Part shown: piece after piece, positions 12,214 through 25,136 of the stretch
Layout: the number at the start of each line of letters is the position of its first letter
How positions within the stretch are numbered: the stretch's first letter is position 1
Assembly: GCA_026874595.1 (NCBI GenBank)
Contig: CM049315.1
Span: forward strand, 18,935,664-18,999,663
Length of the DNA: 64,000 bases
Reading direction: 5' to 3'
Origin: Sipunculus nudus
Lineage: Eukaryota; Annelida; Sipuncula; Golfingiida; Sipunculidae
Notes under the pieces: generated by a model
Databases searched by the model: none
The model's input: the letters and a program-made list of their open reading frames with translations, nothing else
What the model was told of the DNA's origin: nothing
Position numbers and translations under genes: made by a program

Positions 12214-13243
12214 GTAAATAAACCCAGCGTACAGTGCGCTTACAAGCCGTATTCTTTGTTAAAAACTTCATGAAGGCAACATATGGTAATAACTGACTTT
12301 TGACCAATTTTAATGACATCGTTTACACTAACGCTCTAAGTAACAGAACTGCAAGAAAACGACAACTCCCCCAACTTGCCTAAGTTGAAGCAGTTGATAT
12401 GTTTAATTTATGACCTGTCAGGTTATTTTTGTTATAGTTAGGCACTCATTTAACAGATTTGCTTCAATTGACTGTGTCTCAAATATGTGAAACGGGCAGG
12501 GTGATATGTGCATGAAATATAATTGGTATTTATAGTAAATTATACATATTACTGATCAATACACAACTTAAGTGACTGATTATGGGTTGGTGAAACATCT
12601 TGAAATGACTCATCTACACAAAGAATGACTTGTAATCACAAAAAAACATCACAATAGACATAATAGGTATATAACATACAATGGCCAAAAGCATATACAA
12701 AACACACAGGCCAAGTTAACCTTTATGAAATATTGAACATTTAAAACATCATCAGTTGTACATTAATAGTCTTTATCTTTTAATGGCAGTGCAGAATTTT
12801 AACCCAAAGTATATAAGTTTCTAATAGGTATTGCGGTAAATTCAGTAATATTTGGAATAACTATGCCTGTAAGCTATATATATGTAGTGTGATGTGTCAT
12901 AATTAGTAGGGTATGTGGCACCACCCCCCTTGAGGGAAAACTTGATGCCACGCCTTCTCAAGCCTTGAGGTGTAATCAACTCTATGTGTGTGCATGCATG
13001 TACTTGTATGTATTGGCACACAACAACGCTTTCAAGGTTTAAGTACAATGCAACAGTGTACTCGAGCAGAAAATTTTTTGTTGCCAGTGACAAGTTTAGT
13101 ATACATTATTACACTGTATTATTCTATTTTTACATTTGATTAGCAATGTAATTAGAATAGTTCTTATGCATGTTCCTTTTTTTTTACTTTTTCATTTTAA
13201 TAATTTAAAACTTTTAATATCACAGCCACATGAAATAATGAAA

Positions 13244-13307
<64 letters not shown>

Positions 13308-14010
13308 CTCATAGATTGATGTAGTATACAGCAAGAATAATTGGGGTCTGATATGTTTTGTTAAGCTGTGAATATATCATCATAAATAGACAGAGCTTGC
13401 CTTGCTGTATAACCATTATTAGCTCAGGTTTTCTGCAATGGATAAAACATAAGGGCTAGATACAAATATGTATATATATTGATTACAGTACAGTATATCT
13501 GATGGTTGTTGATTTTTAGGTTAGCTGTTTTCAGTCCTGTAAAAACAAATTATTATGATTCATATTGTTAGTACCAGTATGTATCATTAAATCATGAATC
13601 CATAATGTTCTAAATCCTTCCTATTGGTCTGAGAACTCGGGTTCACCAGTTGGAAGCCAGGCCTGAAGAACAGTAGATCTGTATGTAAATACATGTCAGA
13701 CATTAGGAACAGAAGAACGGCTACTTGATGTGATGTAACTGATTAGATTTATGACTGCATGGTATTGACACAGGGGACCCTTAAGTCTACCAGTAGTTGT
13801 GTTGAACCTAGGGATTATAATGCTGAGGGATGTTTCTTTACTGGGGGTAGGGTAGAGTTCTGTTTGGGCATTAAGCCTAATGATGGACTTTAGCAACATG
13901 TTGCCTTTTGGCTCCAAAACAGTGGAAACACCCTCCAGTTGTGTATGTTTTTTTGTAAAATACAAAATATTCTGTCCTCTGTGTGTACAGACTTTTATAA
14001 GGAACATTAC
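12214..14010. other. Non-coding stretch with (TA)n tract
   Basis: Apart from the dinucleotide tract at 13247-13305 nothing is recognised. If the first-exon proposal at 12018-12213 is right, this is intron. Confidence 0.35.
13247..13305. repeat. (TA)n microsatellite, about 29 units
   Basis: Uninterrupted alternating TA over about 59 bases. Confidence 0.95.
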
Positions 14011-14014
14011 GATC

Positions 14015-14310
14015 AGAGCTGTTTGTGTTGTCCAGGGGTAGAGTACATGACTCAAAGCTGTGAGTCTTAATTTCGGCCTAGGCGCTGAGGATTTTTCATG
14101 TCCCCCTCCCCCCCCCCCTCCTCAAGGATGAGCACTCTGTAGGCTTAATGGGAGAGTGGTGCCCACAGCCATGTGTCACTTCCAAAGAAGTGCACCTTTT
14201 TGGGCTCCTTAGTGATATGACCCAGCAATGGGGACTATGACCCACCCAGTGATTGAAGGTGAAGTAGTCACTGGGCATGGTTAACACAAAGATACAAAAT
14301 GAGAGGAAGT
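14015..14310 (+). mobile_element. Possible tRNA-derived SINE
   Basis: The head GTCCAGGGGTAGAGTA resembles an A box. GACTC and GAGTC around an 8-base loop resemble an anticodon stem, and TTTCGGCCT could be a decayed B box. A C-rich run and a GC-richer body to about 14290 follow. No poly-A tail or target duplication is clear. Confidence 0.35.
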
Positions 14311-16778
14311 AGGAGCTACTGCCCTGTCATGTAATCTAAAACCGGACTGGAATTCTGCAGATGAACAAACTGAGTAAAGCTAGCATTTAAAAAAAAATAG
14401 AGATGGCTGCCTCCAGCAAACAATATTATATAAAAAAGAAAGTTATTATTCTTTAGATTCTTCCAGACTTCCACTTTCTGTTCCTCAATAAGTACTTTTA
14501 ACAATTGGTGGGTCAACTTGTATATATAATAAATTATATCCTTGTCATCTAAGGGTTGGCTGTAATAATATTACTGATAAAATTGATGAAATATAACATG
14601 CAAATGAGTTATCTCATCAATTAATTTTATTATATCACGAGGGAAGGTAGATTTCAAATATGAAATAGCAGTTATTAATTTGTAGAGAATAAAGTACATT
14701 ATAAAAGGCCTTCATAGGCTGTAGATGTCATAAAAGTACCATGATCATTAACTTTGTGGGGAATGCATATCTCTCCTCTTAAGACTACTCATAAATTATA
14801 TTCTGTATATAAATGTATGATTATTTATCACATGTATACAAGCTATGTGGTGAACTTGTATTAATATCAGTGTTGACCTGGTTGCATGAATTAGTTTATA
14901 GCAAGCCTTTTAAATGATTAGTGATGCATTCATTAAACGTTACAAATTCTCCCCACGAGATGTGATTAGGTTTTGAGAATCTTGTGACCTAGGAATTAAA
15001 TTGAGTCACAAATAGCATAACTCATAACTGTCAGTTAAGCAAATGTTTTATTTCTAATTCAGACATTGAAACTTAACCAAATTTTCAACAGTTCCAACTG
15101 AGAGGGTTTGTGCTAGGTTAATGTGAATCTTCAGGACTGAAAATAAATATCTACATGTTAAACCTCAGAGAATTAGCCACATGAGGGAGTTCTAGGTGCC
15201 AGTTTAGAGTGTGCTTTAGTAAGTCTCTGAGCAGTAAAGGGATAACAGTTAATATAACAGCAGTTAGATGAACATTTAGTGCAGTGAAAAATAATGCAAT
15301 AGTAAAGAGAATACAACCATGTAGTTGAAAGCACATTTACTGGGACTGTTTTGTCTGCAAGGTGTTTATATTATCATATGACTCTCACATTTAGTGGTAT
15401 GAATGCGGTTTTGCAGATGACAGATATAGTTTATACTGATTTTATTTTCCAGATATATCGATCAACAGAGATATGACACACAATTTACCGACATTATTTA
15501 TGTGTGTCATAAATATATGCTGAAGTTTTCTTAGTAGGGTCTAGAATGTTATTGTTTTCCAGGTAACAAACAATTAGATGGCTTTGCAACAAGTTACAGT
15601 TTTGATATTTGGAAAGCATTTATGTATTTTGCTCCAAGCTCCTTGATCTGGCTTTTGACATTGAAACATTATTGAAAGTAGAGCAATACAGTGCCCCACA
15701 TCACATCTAAAAGATACACACTCTTACTTAGATCATCTGAAGAGTGAGGAAGTTAACTTATTAATGTTTTAGCCTTATAATATAAAGAGATTTGTTTATA
15801 CATGTTTTTTTTTACCAAACAAATTATCAGTTTATAACAAGACCATGGCAGGTTATATGTTTGACAAAAGTAAGTGTCTCTGGACCAGACTTATTGCTTG
15901 CATTACCCCCCACTCCATTTTGTTTTGTTTGAAGGGACATACATACCTGTACATATAGAGCTGTGACCTTTACCACAAGAGTGTCTTCTATAACCCACAG
16001 AAGGGGTGATTTGACCTCAGATGGAAGGTCACGGTGTGACAACAATAGTGCCTGGCTCTAGTCCATCTTTATTCTCCCTGAAGGTATACAGGACAATACC
16101 ATACACTGCCCACTACTGTGCACTCAGATGACCTGCTGATCTTAACTCAGTATCCTGTCACCATATGTTGTGACATGTACATGGAGTTACGTGCTGTGTC
16201 AGTTTGTACTAACTGAACTCTAGGGGCCTGTCCATGTAGTTTCACTTTGGTGGTTGTTTATTGATATCACTGATGATTAGCTCACAAATAAATAATTACA
16301 TACATTACAACTGAAGTCAGGAGCAAATCCAGAGTTGGGGTCAAGGGTGTCTGGACCTACCCCCTTTCTGGACCTACACACTTTCCTGCAACTTTTTCTT
16401 ACGACTGTGTCATGGAATAATGGGTAAACAGTGAGAACAGTCATCTTAGTTAAGCTTGATCAAGTGTGGTACTATAAACCCTGATTAGGCTGGGACAAAC
16501 CTGATACCAGAAAACAAAGCTGACTGAAAATATCACTCTGTATTTTAAGATTCTGGGTGAAATCCACCATAGGCTTTATTTTCTGGTTTACTACATCATA
16601 GGATCATTGATCAAAGTCTTAGGAAGTGGCACATTTAATAATGGATGGGGCTCAGATGAAACACTTGATATTTTTCACAGAATTATTTTAGTTTTCTGCC
16701 CTCCTACCTTTGATTAAAGAAAGTACATTCATAAACTAAAGATTGAAAAAATAGCCTAATTAGGGATATGCATTCTAA
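14311..16778. other. Non-coding stretch, nothing recognised
   Basis: No exon, RNA gene or repeat end is identified. A fragment near 16318-16380 (CAAATCCAGAGTTGGGG) is weakly like the GATCC-ended repeat at 8898, but is too short to call. Confidence 0.35.
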
Positions 16779-17120
16779 GGAATGCAGGCCTCCACCATGT
16801 TGGTAGTCCTTAACGCGGGGAACTCCACAACCTGTGTTTTTATTAACTTTTTGAGCCCATATATTCTCAGGTTCAGTGGTGTTTTAGCTTACCCATTAAG
16901 TGTTTGCTTTCACTTATTCAGCCCATATACACATGTTGAACTGTTCATATGTGACTGCACATTTGTGAATATTCCTGGAAGTACTTCCTGGATCTGGATC
17001 ATGTGTCTGATCTACACCAAAATCTAATTGATTCTTCATTGGTCCATTTCTGAGGTACCCTGAAGATTTCATGGGATTCCATGCATGATTGCATGAGTTA
17101 TGTTGTGAAAAAATACACAC
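16779..17120 (+). repeat. Dispersed repeat, copy in + orientation
   Basis: GAATGCAGGCCTCC, GGAACTCCACAACC, CATATGTGACTG and CACATTTGTGAATATTC occur in order here and as the reverse complement, with mutations, at about 36780-37110. It is therefore an interspersed repeat and not a gene. The element class is unknown. Confidence 0.65.
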
Positions 17121-17733
17121 ACAAAAAGGAAAGAAAGCATGTTCCTTCTGGTGGAGAATTTATAAAATGATAAAATCTAAAGAAATGTCTCCAGATGGTT
17201 AGTTAAGCTTCTGAATAGAATCATGACCTGTAGCTCAAAATACTGTACATAGCAAGAAGAGGCACAAATTTTAACAGATACAGTGAATAGCCATTTATAA
17301 ATAGGTCAGTACTGTTGACATCCGTACCCTTACTGGTGGTCTGTGTACCAGGTTGGGTGCTTTTATTTGCTTCTGGCCCAACAGATACTAAGGGTATATG
17401 CTCAAGATATGTAAATAAGCTGGCAAACATGTGGGTGGTATAACATGTCATGATAAATGAACTATTTGTTCTAAATAATAGGCTTATGGATAAAATGAGT
17501 GTGTATTAAAAATAATGTATAAATATTAATATATGTCAAATTGTTATACCTGTACTTATGGTAACTTACCATGTATGGTCATTACATTTGTCTGAAAGCA
17601 TTTTAGGAAATCATATTTTGCATGGTATACATGCATGCTTTGATAGATAAGTTAACAAGCTCAATTGCCTGGTTTTCCTTTTGAGGAATGTTGATGATAA
17701 TATATGTTCCTACTCTGTTGAGCAGCAGTTGTT

Positions 17734-17771
17734 TGATCATTTGATTGTCCAATCCGACAATCAAATGATCA
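17734..17771. repeat. Perfect 16-bp inverted repeat with 6-base loop
   Basis: Arms TGATCATTTGATTGTC (17734-17749) and GACAATCAAATGATCA (17756-17771) are exact complements around CAATCC. The T-rich run expected of a simple terminator is absent. Confidence 0.9.
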
Positions 17772-20287
17772 TTCAGTGAATCTATTTTATTATTGATTAA
17801 TCAGTCAAGTCACTTGATAAAAAAATCTAGATAGGCTGAAGTGTTACTTTAATTACAATCTAAGTGAGTCCCCTTCCCCTATCTCTGGAACAAAAATTGC
17901 AAAATAAGTATGTTTGTAGCTTGGAACACCCTTGTTTTTAACCCACAACTGCTTTTGTTTATCTAGATATCCCCCAACTTCAATAAATTGTTTCTTCAAT
18001 CCTTGCCTCCAGACCCATAAGTCTTATAGTGCTGAGTTATTTCTCCAGATGTCAATTCCAGTGGCAGAACTTTCTTTACTTGTAGATAGATGTACAGATA
18101 GATAGATATGGTCCATGTGTAACTCCCCACATCTAATCAAGTCCTCCTTGCCTTCAGATCAACACATGTACATCTTTCTGTATATTTCAGTATAACTTTA
18201 GATTTCTTGTAGTTGAACACAAACAAACATACCTGTAAATGAAAAATAAGAACAGACAACATGGATGATAACATAACCTTCATGCCACAAAATGTTTAGA
18301 AAAGGAATTAATTTTTTAAGTTCTGGTCATTCTTTACATTTATTTCTTGCTGTATTGGTTATCTTATTTATAGTAGAACTATTTGTGGTTCTGTTTTGTT
18401 CAGCTGAGGTTGCACAGAGCCTGGGCACAGCATACATACCTCTTTCTACTTTGTAACTTCTTTAGGGCCTCTTTCAGGGTTTAATTTTCTGCGTTGCAGT
18501 AGTGTTGGTTTATAATGATGGGACACATAGCACTTTCCATGACCCCTTGGGGCAGATGTCCACTAATGTGTAACAAATTGTCCTGTCCACTGACAGTGAA
18601 GTTGCATAACTGACCACACCAAACTCAGGTATCCTTTTGTGTCATTAATAGTTTTACCGGTGCTTGCCTAAGTACTTATTGGTGCTCACTATACAGGAAT
18701 GAATAACACCTAGTACCAGTCAAGTGTGAAGATATGTGTTTTCCTAAAAAAGATATAGCCCACAGAAGAACAATTATTCAGGCACTGCATGCATCAGTAG
18801 AGTTTCCCCTGCAATAATTGCAGAACCGGTCACAGGGAAAAATGTGGTGGAAATATTGGATAGGAAACCTCTTTTGTGGCTATATGCCTCTGCTTACAAG
18901 TGTTGTGTCACTTTGAATAAACCACACCAGTGATTACATATGCTTGTTTACTTTTAAACAGTTTATATTAATGCATTCTAGTTGTGAATCTTCTTGCATG
19001 TGTGTCGATTTTCTGCTTCCAAACAAACATATCTTCTGCTGCTGACTGGCAGCTTTGTTGTGCAAGCCACAGGAAAAGCATGGTTACCATAGAGATAGGA
19101 TTCACACATTGGTTTGTACATTCATATGCTTTTTTGTTCTTTCCTCATTCTGAACATAATCTCAAGATTACACATGGATTAATACCATGTTATAGGTTCT
19201 GTCTTCATAAAAAATTACAAAAATTACATACAATTATTAATTTTTAATCTATTATGCATGGAAAACAATGCAGTAAAGGCATTGAGTCTGTCAGTGTATA
19301 TAAGACAAAGTCAATGCATCTGGTCCTTCTGATGGTTTCATCATAGTTCATGTGCATTGCTACTTTTGAAATAGCTATATTCTATGACTATTAATATATT
19401 GACTTTTTATTCAAATAATTTCACAGATCATCTTTCCATACATTTATATTTGTCTTGTCAATAATTGATGACTTATTCTGATTTTAAAATCAGTGTGTGT
19501 ATTTCTCTTAACAGCCAGCCATACTTGAGAGTGGGAAATAAATTATAAAGAAAGCAATATATTTATATCCTTTGGCACTTACTTCTGTCACGAATCACTT
19601 AAATCCAGGGTGTCAGAGGAGGATCATGAATAAGGAAGTATTACTATTAGGGATCTTGGTTTTAATATAATGGATCTCCGTGAAAATAGATAAAGGTGCC
19701 TCGGTCACTTATTGTACAGCATGCATTATACTCAGCTTTTAGTCACCATAAACCCTGCTCCCAGTAAGTAAATACTGAGCCATTCACAGAGTATGACTGT
19801 GAAGTTCTGAATATTTTTAAAAACTTGCGATTCAGTACATTGTATTTGAATTCATGACTTTCAAACAGAGAATAAGGTAATCTGTGAGCGGTCTCCTCTG
19901 TTTCCTGAGACACAAATGTAAGACTTGTGTTCTGCTCCTTTTAAGTGTAAATCTGAAATAAGCTACCAGTTTTGGACTTGAGCACTTAGTAACTGTTATC
20001 AGATGTATACCTTAGTTCTGTTGTCATCATGACACACAACAACAGAATTTATTTAAGGACCATATATATAAAGAGTATATCCAGAAAATGTGAATAATGT
20101 TTTTCAAAAGAGTAAAATTTTTAGTAATTGTGAAAGGATTATCATCGTGAAAATAAAACCTTTGACTTTGTAATTATGACATCACATCAGGACACAGGAA
20201 TTGCCTGATGGGCATCTCATGTATATGTAATTGGTGTGGTGTCATTGTTTGAAAGACAAAAGATGATTATTATTATAATAAATAACA
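17772..20287. other. Non-coding stretch, nothing recognised
   Basis: AT-rich DNA up to the left edge of the DIRS-type element. No exon, RNA gene or element terminus is identified. Confidence 0.35.
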
Positions 20288-20465
20288 GTTTTATTACGTA
20301 AACATAATTGTGAGCTGTTTCTGTATTAATGAGAATTTTCTCTGTTAAAGTTTATACGCCAGAGTAAGCCAACCGAAAATTTTCCCTTATTGGGCCTATT
20401 ATCGCCCATCCCGCCTTGTTCCCGTGTATCTAGGTCACACTTCCGTTACCCATAATCACATTTTC
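20288..20465 (+). repeat. Left inverted terminal repeat of the DIRS-type element
   Basis: Bases 20321-20465 are the inverted complement of 25137-25281, 145 bp against 145 bp with two differences seen by eye (TATACGCC/TATATGCC and GCCTTGTT/GCCTCGTT). The outer part 20288-20331 is the exact complement of 24990-25033 in the internal complementary region. Confidence 0.92.
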
Positions 20466-20584
20466 TTCTGGCGTTCGCCATGATGGACGTGTGATCCCGC
20501 TCTGCGAGATTCGTCCACTGTTGGGTTTGTACTAATGAGTTTGCCAACTGAACTGTAAGTTGTCTTCTTTTTCCCTTGCCCGCC

Positions 20585-22139
20585 ATGGAGAACCCCACTT
20601 ATTGTGGCTCTTGTGGTTCTTAATCCCGGTTGGGACTCCCACCCCCCTTGTTTTCGTTGCCGCTCCAACATTGACTCCTGCCGTGTTCCGGCTGATCCTT
20701 GTTTTCACTGCCAGACTCAGACGTCTGACCAGTGGGCCCTTTCCCGGATTGGGCTCATTCCCCGGTACTTGGGGGTTCACCCTCCTGTATTCCATTGTCT
20801 GACCCCGTGGTTGTCTCCGAGGGGTCGGGGGGGGGGCCTACCCTGGTTGACCGCACCACGGCCGTCCTGCGTTCACCGTCCGTTCCCGCCGGTCCTGTCA
20901 CCTCTCCAGTGGTTTCGACAGTTATCTCGTTGCATTATCATTCACGGAACCGGAATTCTTTCCCCGTTCCTGCGGCCTCCCGTTCTGCCAGCACATCTGC
21001 CTATTCCATATTCCATTATTGTCCCGGGTTTGTTAATCACTTATGTCGGATTTCGACGATTCGTCTAGACCCGATTCTGTCCGCCCGGCGCCCTCGCCGG
21101 TGCCCCGGTACTTTCTCCCCGGCCGTTCTCGTCGCCGGCTCCTCGCCGGATTCCTTCCTTATCCCCGGGGCCGGCTGGAGCTGTCCCGCTGGATCGCCCG
21201 GACCTTCCTGGTGTGCAGGTACGTGCGTCGGCCCCTACTGCCTCCATTCGGGGCTGCCGGCCTTGCCTCCGGTTCCTCCGTCTGCCGTCGTTCCTTAACG
21301 GCCGGCCGGCTCTTTCAGTTACCATCTGCTGTGCGGCCTGCGGCTCCGGTTCCTGTGCCTTGCCTGTTCGTTCGCTTGCTCCCTTCTCCTGAGCTCCCGG
21401 ATGTTCAGTCTGCTCTGCTGCGCCTCGTGTCCGGCCTGGCACAGCCGTTTGCGGACGGTCAGTCTTTAATTCCATCCTCTGTCCAGTTTTCCGATCGTCA
21501 CCTGTCGGATCTGGAGGGGCTTGGCCGGCAAGCGGCCGATATGGTTTACGACTTGCAGGCTGTCCCTTGCTTGCTCGCCGTTTCCGGTCACGCTCACTCT
21601 CCCCGACATATGGCAGGCTTCTGCCCATTCTGGCGCTGTGTTCCATTCAGGTCGTTGGCGCCCGGTTGTTAATTGCATTTTGTTACGCCGCCCGGCTTGC
21701 ATTCAGTCATTTATGCACTTACGGCCGCGGCTTCTCCGACGGAGTTAACTGAGCTTTATTCTCCGCCTTTCCCGGTTCCCTGCTGTTTGGCGGCCAGTTA
21801 CGGCCTCTCTTTGACCGCGCCTTGGCGCGCTCGGATCGTCAGGCCCACCTCCGCTCGACCTCCCTTGCGCCTCGGCCTTCCTTCCGTGTTCCCCGCCTTC
21901 GGCCTCCGGTTGCAGCTTCCCATCAGCCGCGTCGCGCATCTGCTACCTCGTCACGTCCTTCAGGACGTTCCAGCCGTTCTCCGCCTTTCGTGGTCGCTCC
22001 TCCCAACGAGGTTCGACCGAGAAATGACTCTAGCTCCAGTCGGCGCTCGGCTCAGCGACCGTTTTCCCGCGTGGGCGGGTTTCACCTCCCAGCGGTTAAT
22101 TCTCAGCGCCCTACAGTTCGGGTTCTGTCTTGCGTTTAG
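20585..22139 (+). pseudogene. DIRS gag-like region, frame-broken
   Basis: An ATG at 20585 opens a short frame with a CGSC motif that stops after 12 codons. The adjacent frame carries CFRCRS and CFHCQ pairs, so the N-terminus seems to be a Cys-rich, possibly zinc-binding domain split by a one-base shift. A 10-G run at 20827-20836 marks another frame change. The frame from 21043 carries an acidic start (MSDFDDSS) and a leucine-rich stretch with LSDLEGLGRQAADMVYDL, ending at 21672. The C-terminal part continues in a third frame to 22139 as an Arg/Ser/Pro-rich basic tail, as expected for nucleic-acid binding. Its position before RT and its composition support a gag role; sequence homology alone would not. 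Confidence 0.6.
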
Positions 22140-22199
22140 CACTCTCCGCCTCCGTCCGATCCGGCCAAACGCCTCCTTGGCGGAGGCCCTTCAATCTAT

Positions 22200-23345
22200 G
22201 TTAGACAATCGGGCAATAACGAGGTTTCCCCATCCACCGTGGGGTTTTCCCTCTCGCCTTTTCTTGTTCCCGAACCGCACGCCCGTTGGCGCCCGATCAT
22301 GGACCTGAAGCGCCTCAATTTGTTCATCCGTCCGCCCCTGTTTCGGATGTTCATTATCCATGCTATACTCCGCATTGTTCGGCGGATGGATTCGGCGTTC
22401 AAATATAGACCTTACGGATGCCTAATTTCACGTTTCCGTTCCGGGTCCATCCGTTCGGGATCCACGTGGCCCCCTGGAATTTACCATCCTTGTTCACGCG
22501 GTCCCCAGTTCTCTCCGTTCACCGGGCATTTCTGTGCTCCCTTATCTGGACGATGGCTTATCCATGTGGCCGCATCGCATCGCATCGCTCCCGGGTTCTC
22601 AACTTACTTCGGAACCTCGGCTTCCTGGTCATTGCGGCGAAATCTCTTCTCACTCCCACCCAGTCCCTCCAATTTCTGGGTGTCACGCTCGCTTTGGCGT
22701 CCGGAACAGCGTCGCTCCCGCGCGATTTTACTCTCACGCTTCGCCGCCTGATTCGTTCCTTTCTCACAAGGCGCCATGTAGACTCGCACACTGCGGCTTC
22801 TCTCCACAGTGCTCTCAACCGGGCCGCGTCTTTCATCCCGTTCGGCCGCCTGTACCTGCGTCCGATTCAGTCTATCTTGCGCCGTCACGGCCTTCTCCGG
22901 TTACCTGGGTTTGTCCTACGATCCTCCCGTTTTGGCGCACCTGGCGGTCCCTTCGTCCCTGGATGGACCTTTCCTGTCTCCTGCGCGGCATTCCTTTTTC
23001 CAGGGATGTCGATTGCACCATCTATACCGATGCGTCTCTCCTCGGTTGGGGGGACCATCTCGCCGATCTTCGCGCTTACGGGATATGGTCCCCGTCGGAA
23101 TGTCTGCTCCATATCAATTTCCTTGACCTGCGTGCCGTCCGTCGCGCGATCTCCCACTGGTCTCCCCGCTTGTTCGGACGTCCCATTCTCGTCCGGCCCG
23201 ACATTCCCACGGTTGTGGCATATATCAACAAGCAGGGCGGTACTCGGTCTCCCTCGCTCATGCAGGCGACTTCCCTTTTGTTCGATCTATGCCTCTCTCT
23301 CCGGGCATCAGTTCGTGCATCCCCTCTTCCGGGCGTGGCGCACAT
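22200..23345 (+). pseudogene. DIRS reverse transcriptase and RNase H region, frame-broken
   Basis: RT motifs appear in order but in three frames. ARWRPIMDLKRLN (22290s) is in one. Motif A IDLTDA, whose next codon is TAA at 22423, and YLDD at 22543-22554 are in a second. TPTQSLQFLGVTL and the thumb/connection part are in the third. The switch after YLDD falls at a (CGCAT)3 repeat, 22571-22585. RNase H returns to the YLDD frame with TIYTDASLLGWG near 23020 and a later RPDIPTVVAYINKQGG, ending near VAHILADAP at 23336-23365. In an intact element this would copy the RNA template and remove it from the hybrid. The region cannot give one continuous product as read. Confidence 0.85.
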
Positions 23346-23431
23346 CCTAGCGGACGCCCCTTCTGCATCCGGCGTCTCTTCCTTCCCTGCTGCTCCTTCC
23401 GCTCCCGGTTATTCGGAGTGTTTTCGCTCGC

Positions 23432-23720
23432 CTGGGGCGGCCGGAATTCGATCTGTTCGATTTTCCGCCCCCCCCCCCCCCGTTCTCGTGCCTTCCGAGA
23501 CGCGTCTCCGTCCCCACCCGACCGTCTCCCCGACACGCCGCCGTCCGGGTGGTCTCACCGGTTTCTCTTGCATTTCCGGCGCCTCCTCTCCTCCGCCGTG
23601 TCCTTCTCTGCTTGTCCTGCGCGGACCAGACTACCCTGCTTCTCATCCTTCCGTTTCAACCTGCGGCTCCATGGTTTCCTCTGTGGCGCTCGCTTCTCTC
23701 TCGCCCCCCGCTTATACTAC
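23432..23720 (+). pseudogene. Possible DIRS methyltransferase-like region
   Basis: After RNase H the reading shifts to a frame with LGRPEFDLFDF at 23432, then a 14-C run (23468-23481), and later in the same frame TLLLILPFQPAAPWFPLW. DIRS1-type elements carry a Dam-like methyltransferase segment beginning with a similar RPEFDLF and ending near a PxxPWFP motif. The middle, where catalytic residues would lie, is not legible here, so function is not claimed. Confidence 0.4.
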
Positions 23721-23767
23721 CGCTCCGCATCGCGTTCCCGTCGTTCCCTCGAACGCGTCGCCCGTTT

Positions 23768-24955
23768 CGGTCGTGCCCTCTATGCGCATGCGTGCTTTCA
23801 TCGGACACCTCAAGGATCAGGGCATTTCAAGTCCGGCTGCTCTCCCTGCCTCGGCTCCCCATTGCCGTTCTTCGGACCGCTTCTATGACTCCAGGTGGCG
23901 TCTCTTCACGGAGTGGGCGTCTTCCTGCGGAATCTCCCCTTTAGATCCGTCGCTTGCAGCTGTTTTGGATTTTTTCGTGTTCTTACTGCAGGATAAACAT
24001 TTATCCTATCCCTCTCTGCGTGGCTATCGCGCCGCCCTGCTGTCGTTGCTTCGTCCGCTGGGTCACGATCGTGTCCTTCATCACCCGTTGGTGTCGGACT
24101 TTCTCAAGGGGGTTCAGGCCCGTGCATCTCGTCATCAGTATGTTGCGCCTTCCTGGCGCCTGGACGTCGTCTTCCGTCACCTCCGGGAACCCCCTTATGC
24201 GCCGTTGCGTTCGGCCCATCTTCTACCTTTGTCTCGGACAACGGTTTTCCTCCTAGCTCTTGCCTCGGCAGGTCGCCGTTCTGAGCTTCATGCCCTCGTG
24301 GCTGATTCGAAATTCCCGCAAATTGCGGCCGCCGCTTCGTCGGCCACCCTACATTTTCCTCCGGGCTTTTGTAGGAAATATCACAATTTCGATGACCCTC
24401 CATCTGCTTGGCACGTTCCGGCACTCCCTACCGGTCCATACCGTTCTGGGGATACCCCTTGCCCGGTTCGTGCGTTGCGTTATTATCTACACGCTCCTCC
24501 TTCTTTACAGGGGGGGGGGGGGGCGCAAGAAGTTGTTTATTTCTACAAAAGTCACATCTTCCAATTAGGTGATTAGCCCTTTCACCATTAGTGCGTGACT
24601 CCATGCTACTATCGTCGCCGCATATGAATCAGCTTCTCCTTCCACACTAGACCAACTTCACTTCCAGGCCCATGACATTCGAGCTATTTCGACTTCCTTG
24701 GCCCATTTCTCCGGGATCACACCTAATCAGTTGGTCAAGATGGGATACTGGATATCCCCATCTCCATTCACAGGCTTCTATCTGAAAGATGTTCCGCTTC
24801 AGGCTTCGGGCCTCTACTCCATGGGCCCTGTGATCGCGTCGGGTGAGGTCCTACAATTTTCCAGGCCTTCTTCTTCCTCTCCGTCGGTCCCGCCACCGAC
24901 ATTGACTGCTGCTCCATCACCGCACTGTGATTCCTCGTTCCAGCGTTACAGGTAG
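23768..24955 (+). pseudogene. Tyrosine recombinase of the DIRS-type element, frame-broken
   Basis: The N-terminal core-binding part runs in one frame (FYDSRWRLFTEW, SLRGYRAALLSLL) and continues to the first catalytic Arg in SAGRRSELHAL at 24271-24288. A 14-G run at 24510-24523 then breaks the frame. The C-terminal part lies in another frame with H-x-x-R as HDIR (24671-24682) and the nucleophile Tyr in GFYL (24779-24781). Two stops interrupt that part, TAG at 24566 and TGA at 24596. Apart from these breaks the Arg, HxxR and Tyr catalytic set is visible. The enzyme would integrate the circular DNA form. Confidence 0.82.
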
Positions 24956-24985
24956 GTGCCCCCTCCCCAAGGCATGTCTGTTTTT

Positions 24986-25098
24986 TTCTCATTAATACAG
25001 AAACAGCTCACAATTATGTTTACGTAATAAAACCCCCCCATTCCCTCCCTGTGAATGGTGGTTTTGTTAGTAAACTGTTGTGAGCTTTTCTGTATTAC
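24986..25098. repeat. Internal complementary region (ICR) of the DIRS-type element
   Basis: The first half, about 24986-25033, is the exact complement of the element's left outer end (20288-20335). The second half, 25034-25097, is the complement of its right outer end (about 25274-25338). The two meet at AATAAAAC|CCCCCCATT, which is the joined-end sequence expected in the circular intermediate. Confidence 0.9.
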
Positions 25099-25136
25099 AA
25101 ACATCGCTCCCTCCCAGTCCTCTTCCTTACGCCTTC

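Noticed and set aside
21065-23646. Long open frames on the minus strand inside the DIRS-type element
   Set aside because: They mirror GC-rich coding sequence on the other strand. The domain order and motifs are all on the + strand.
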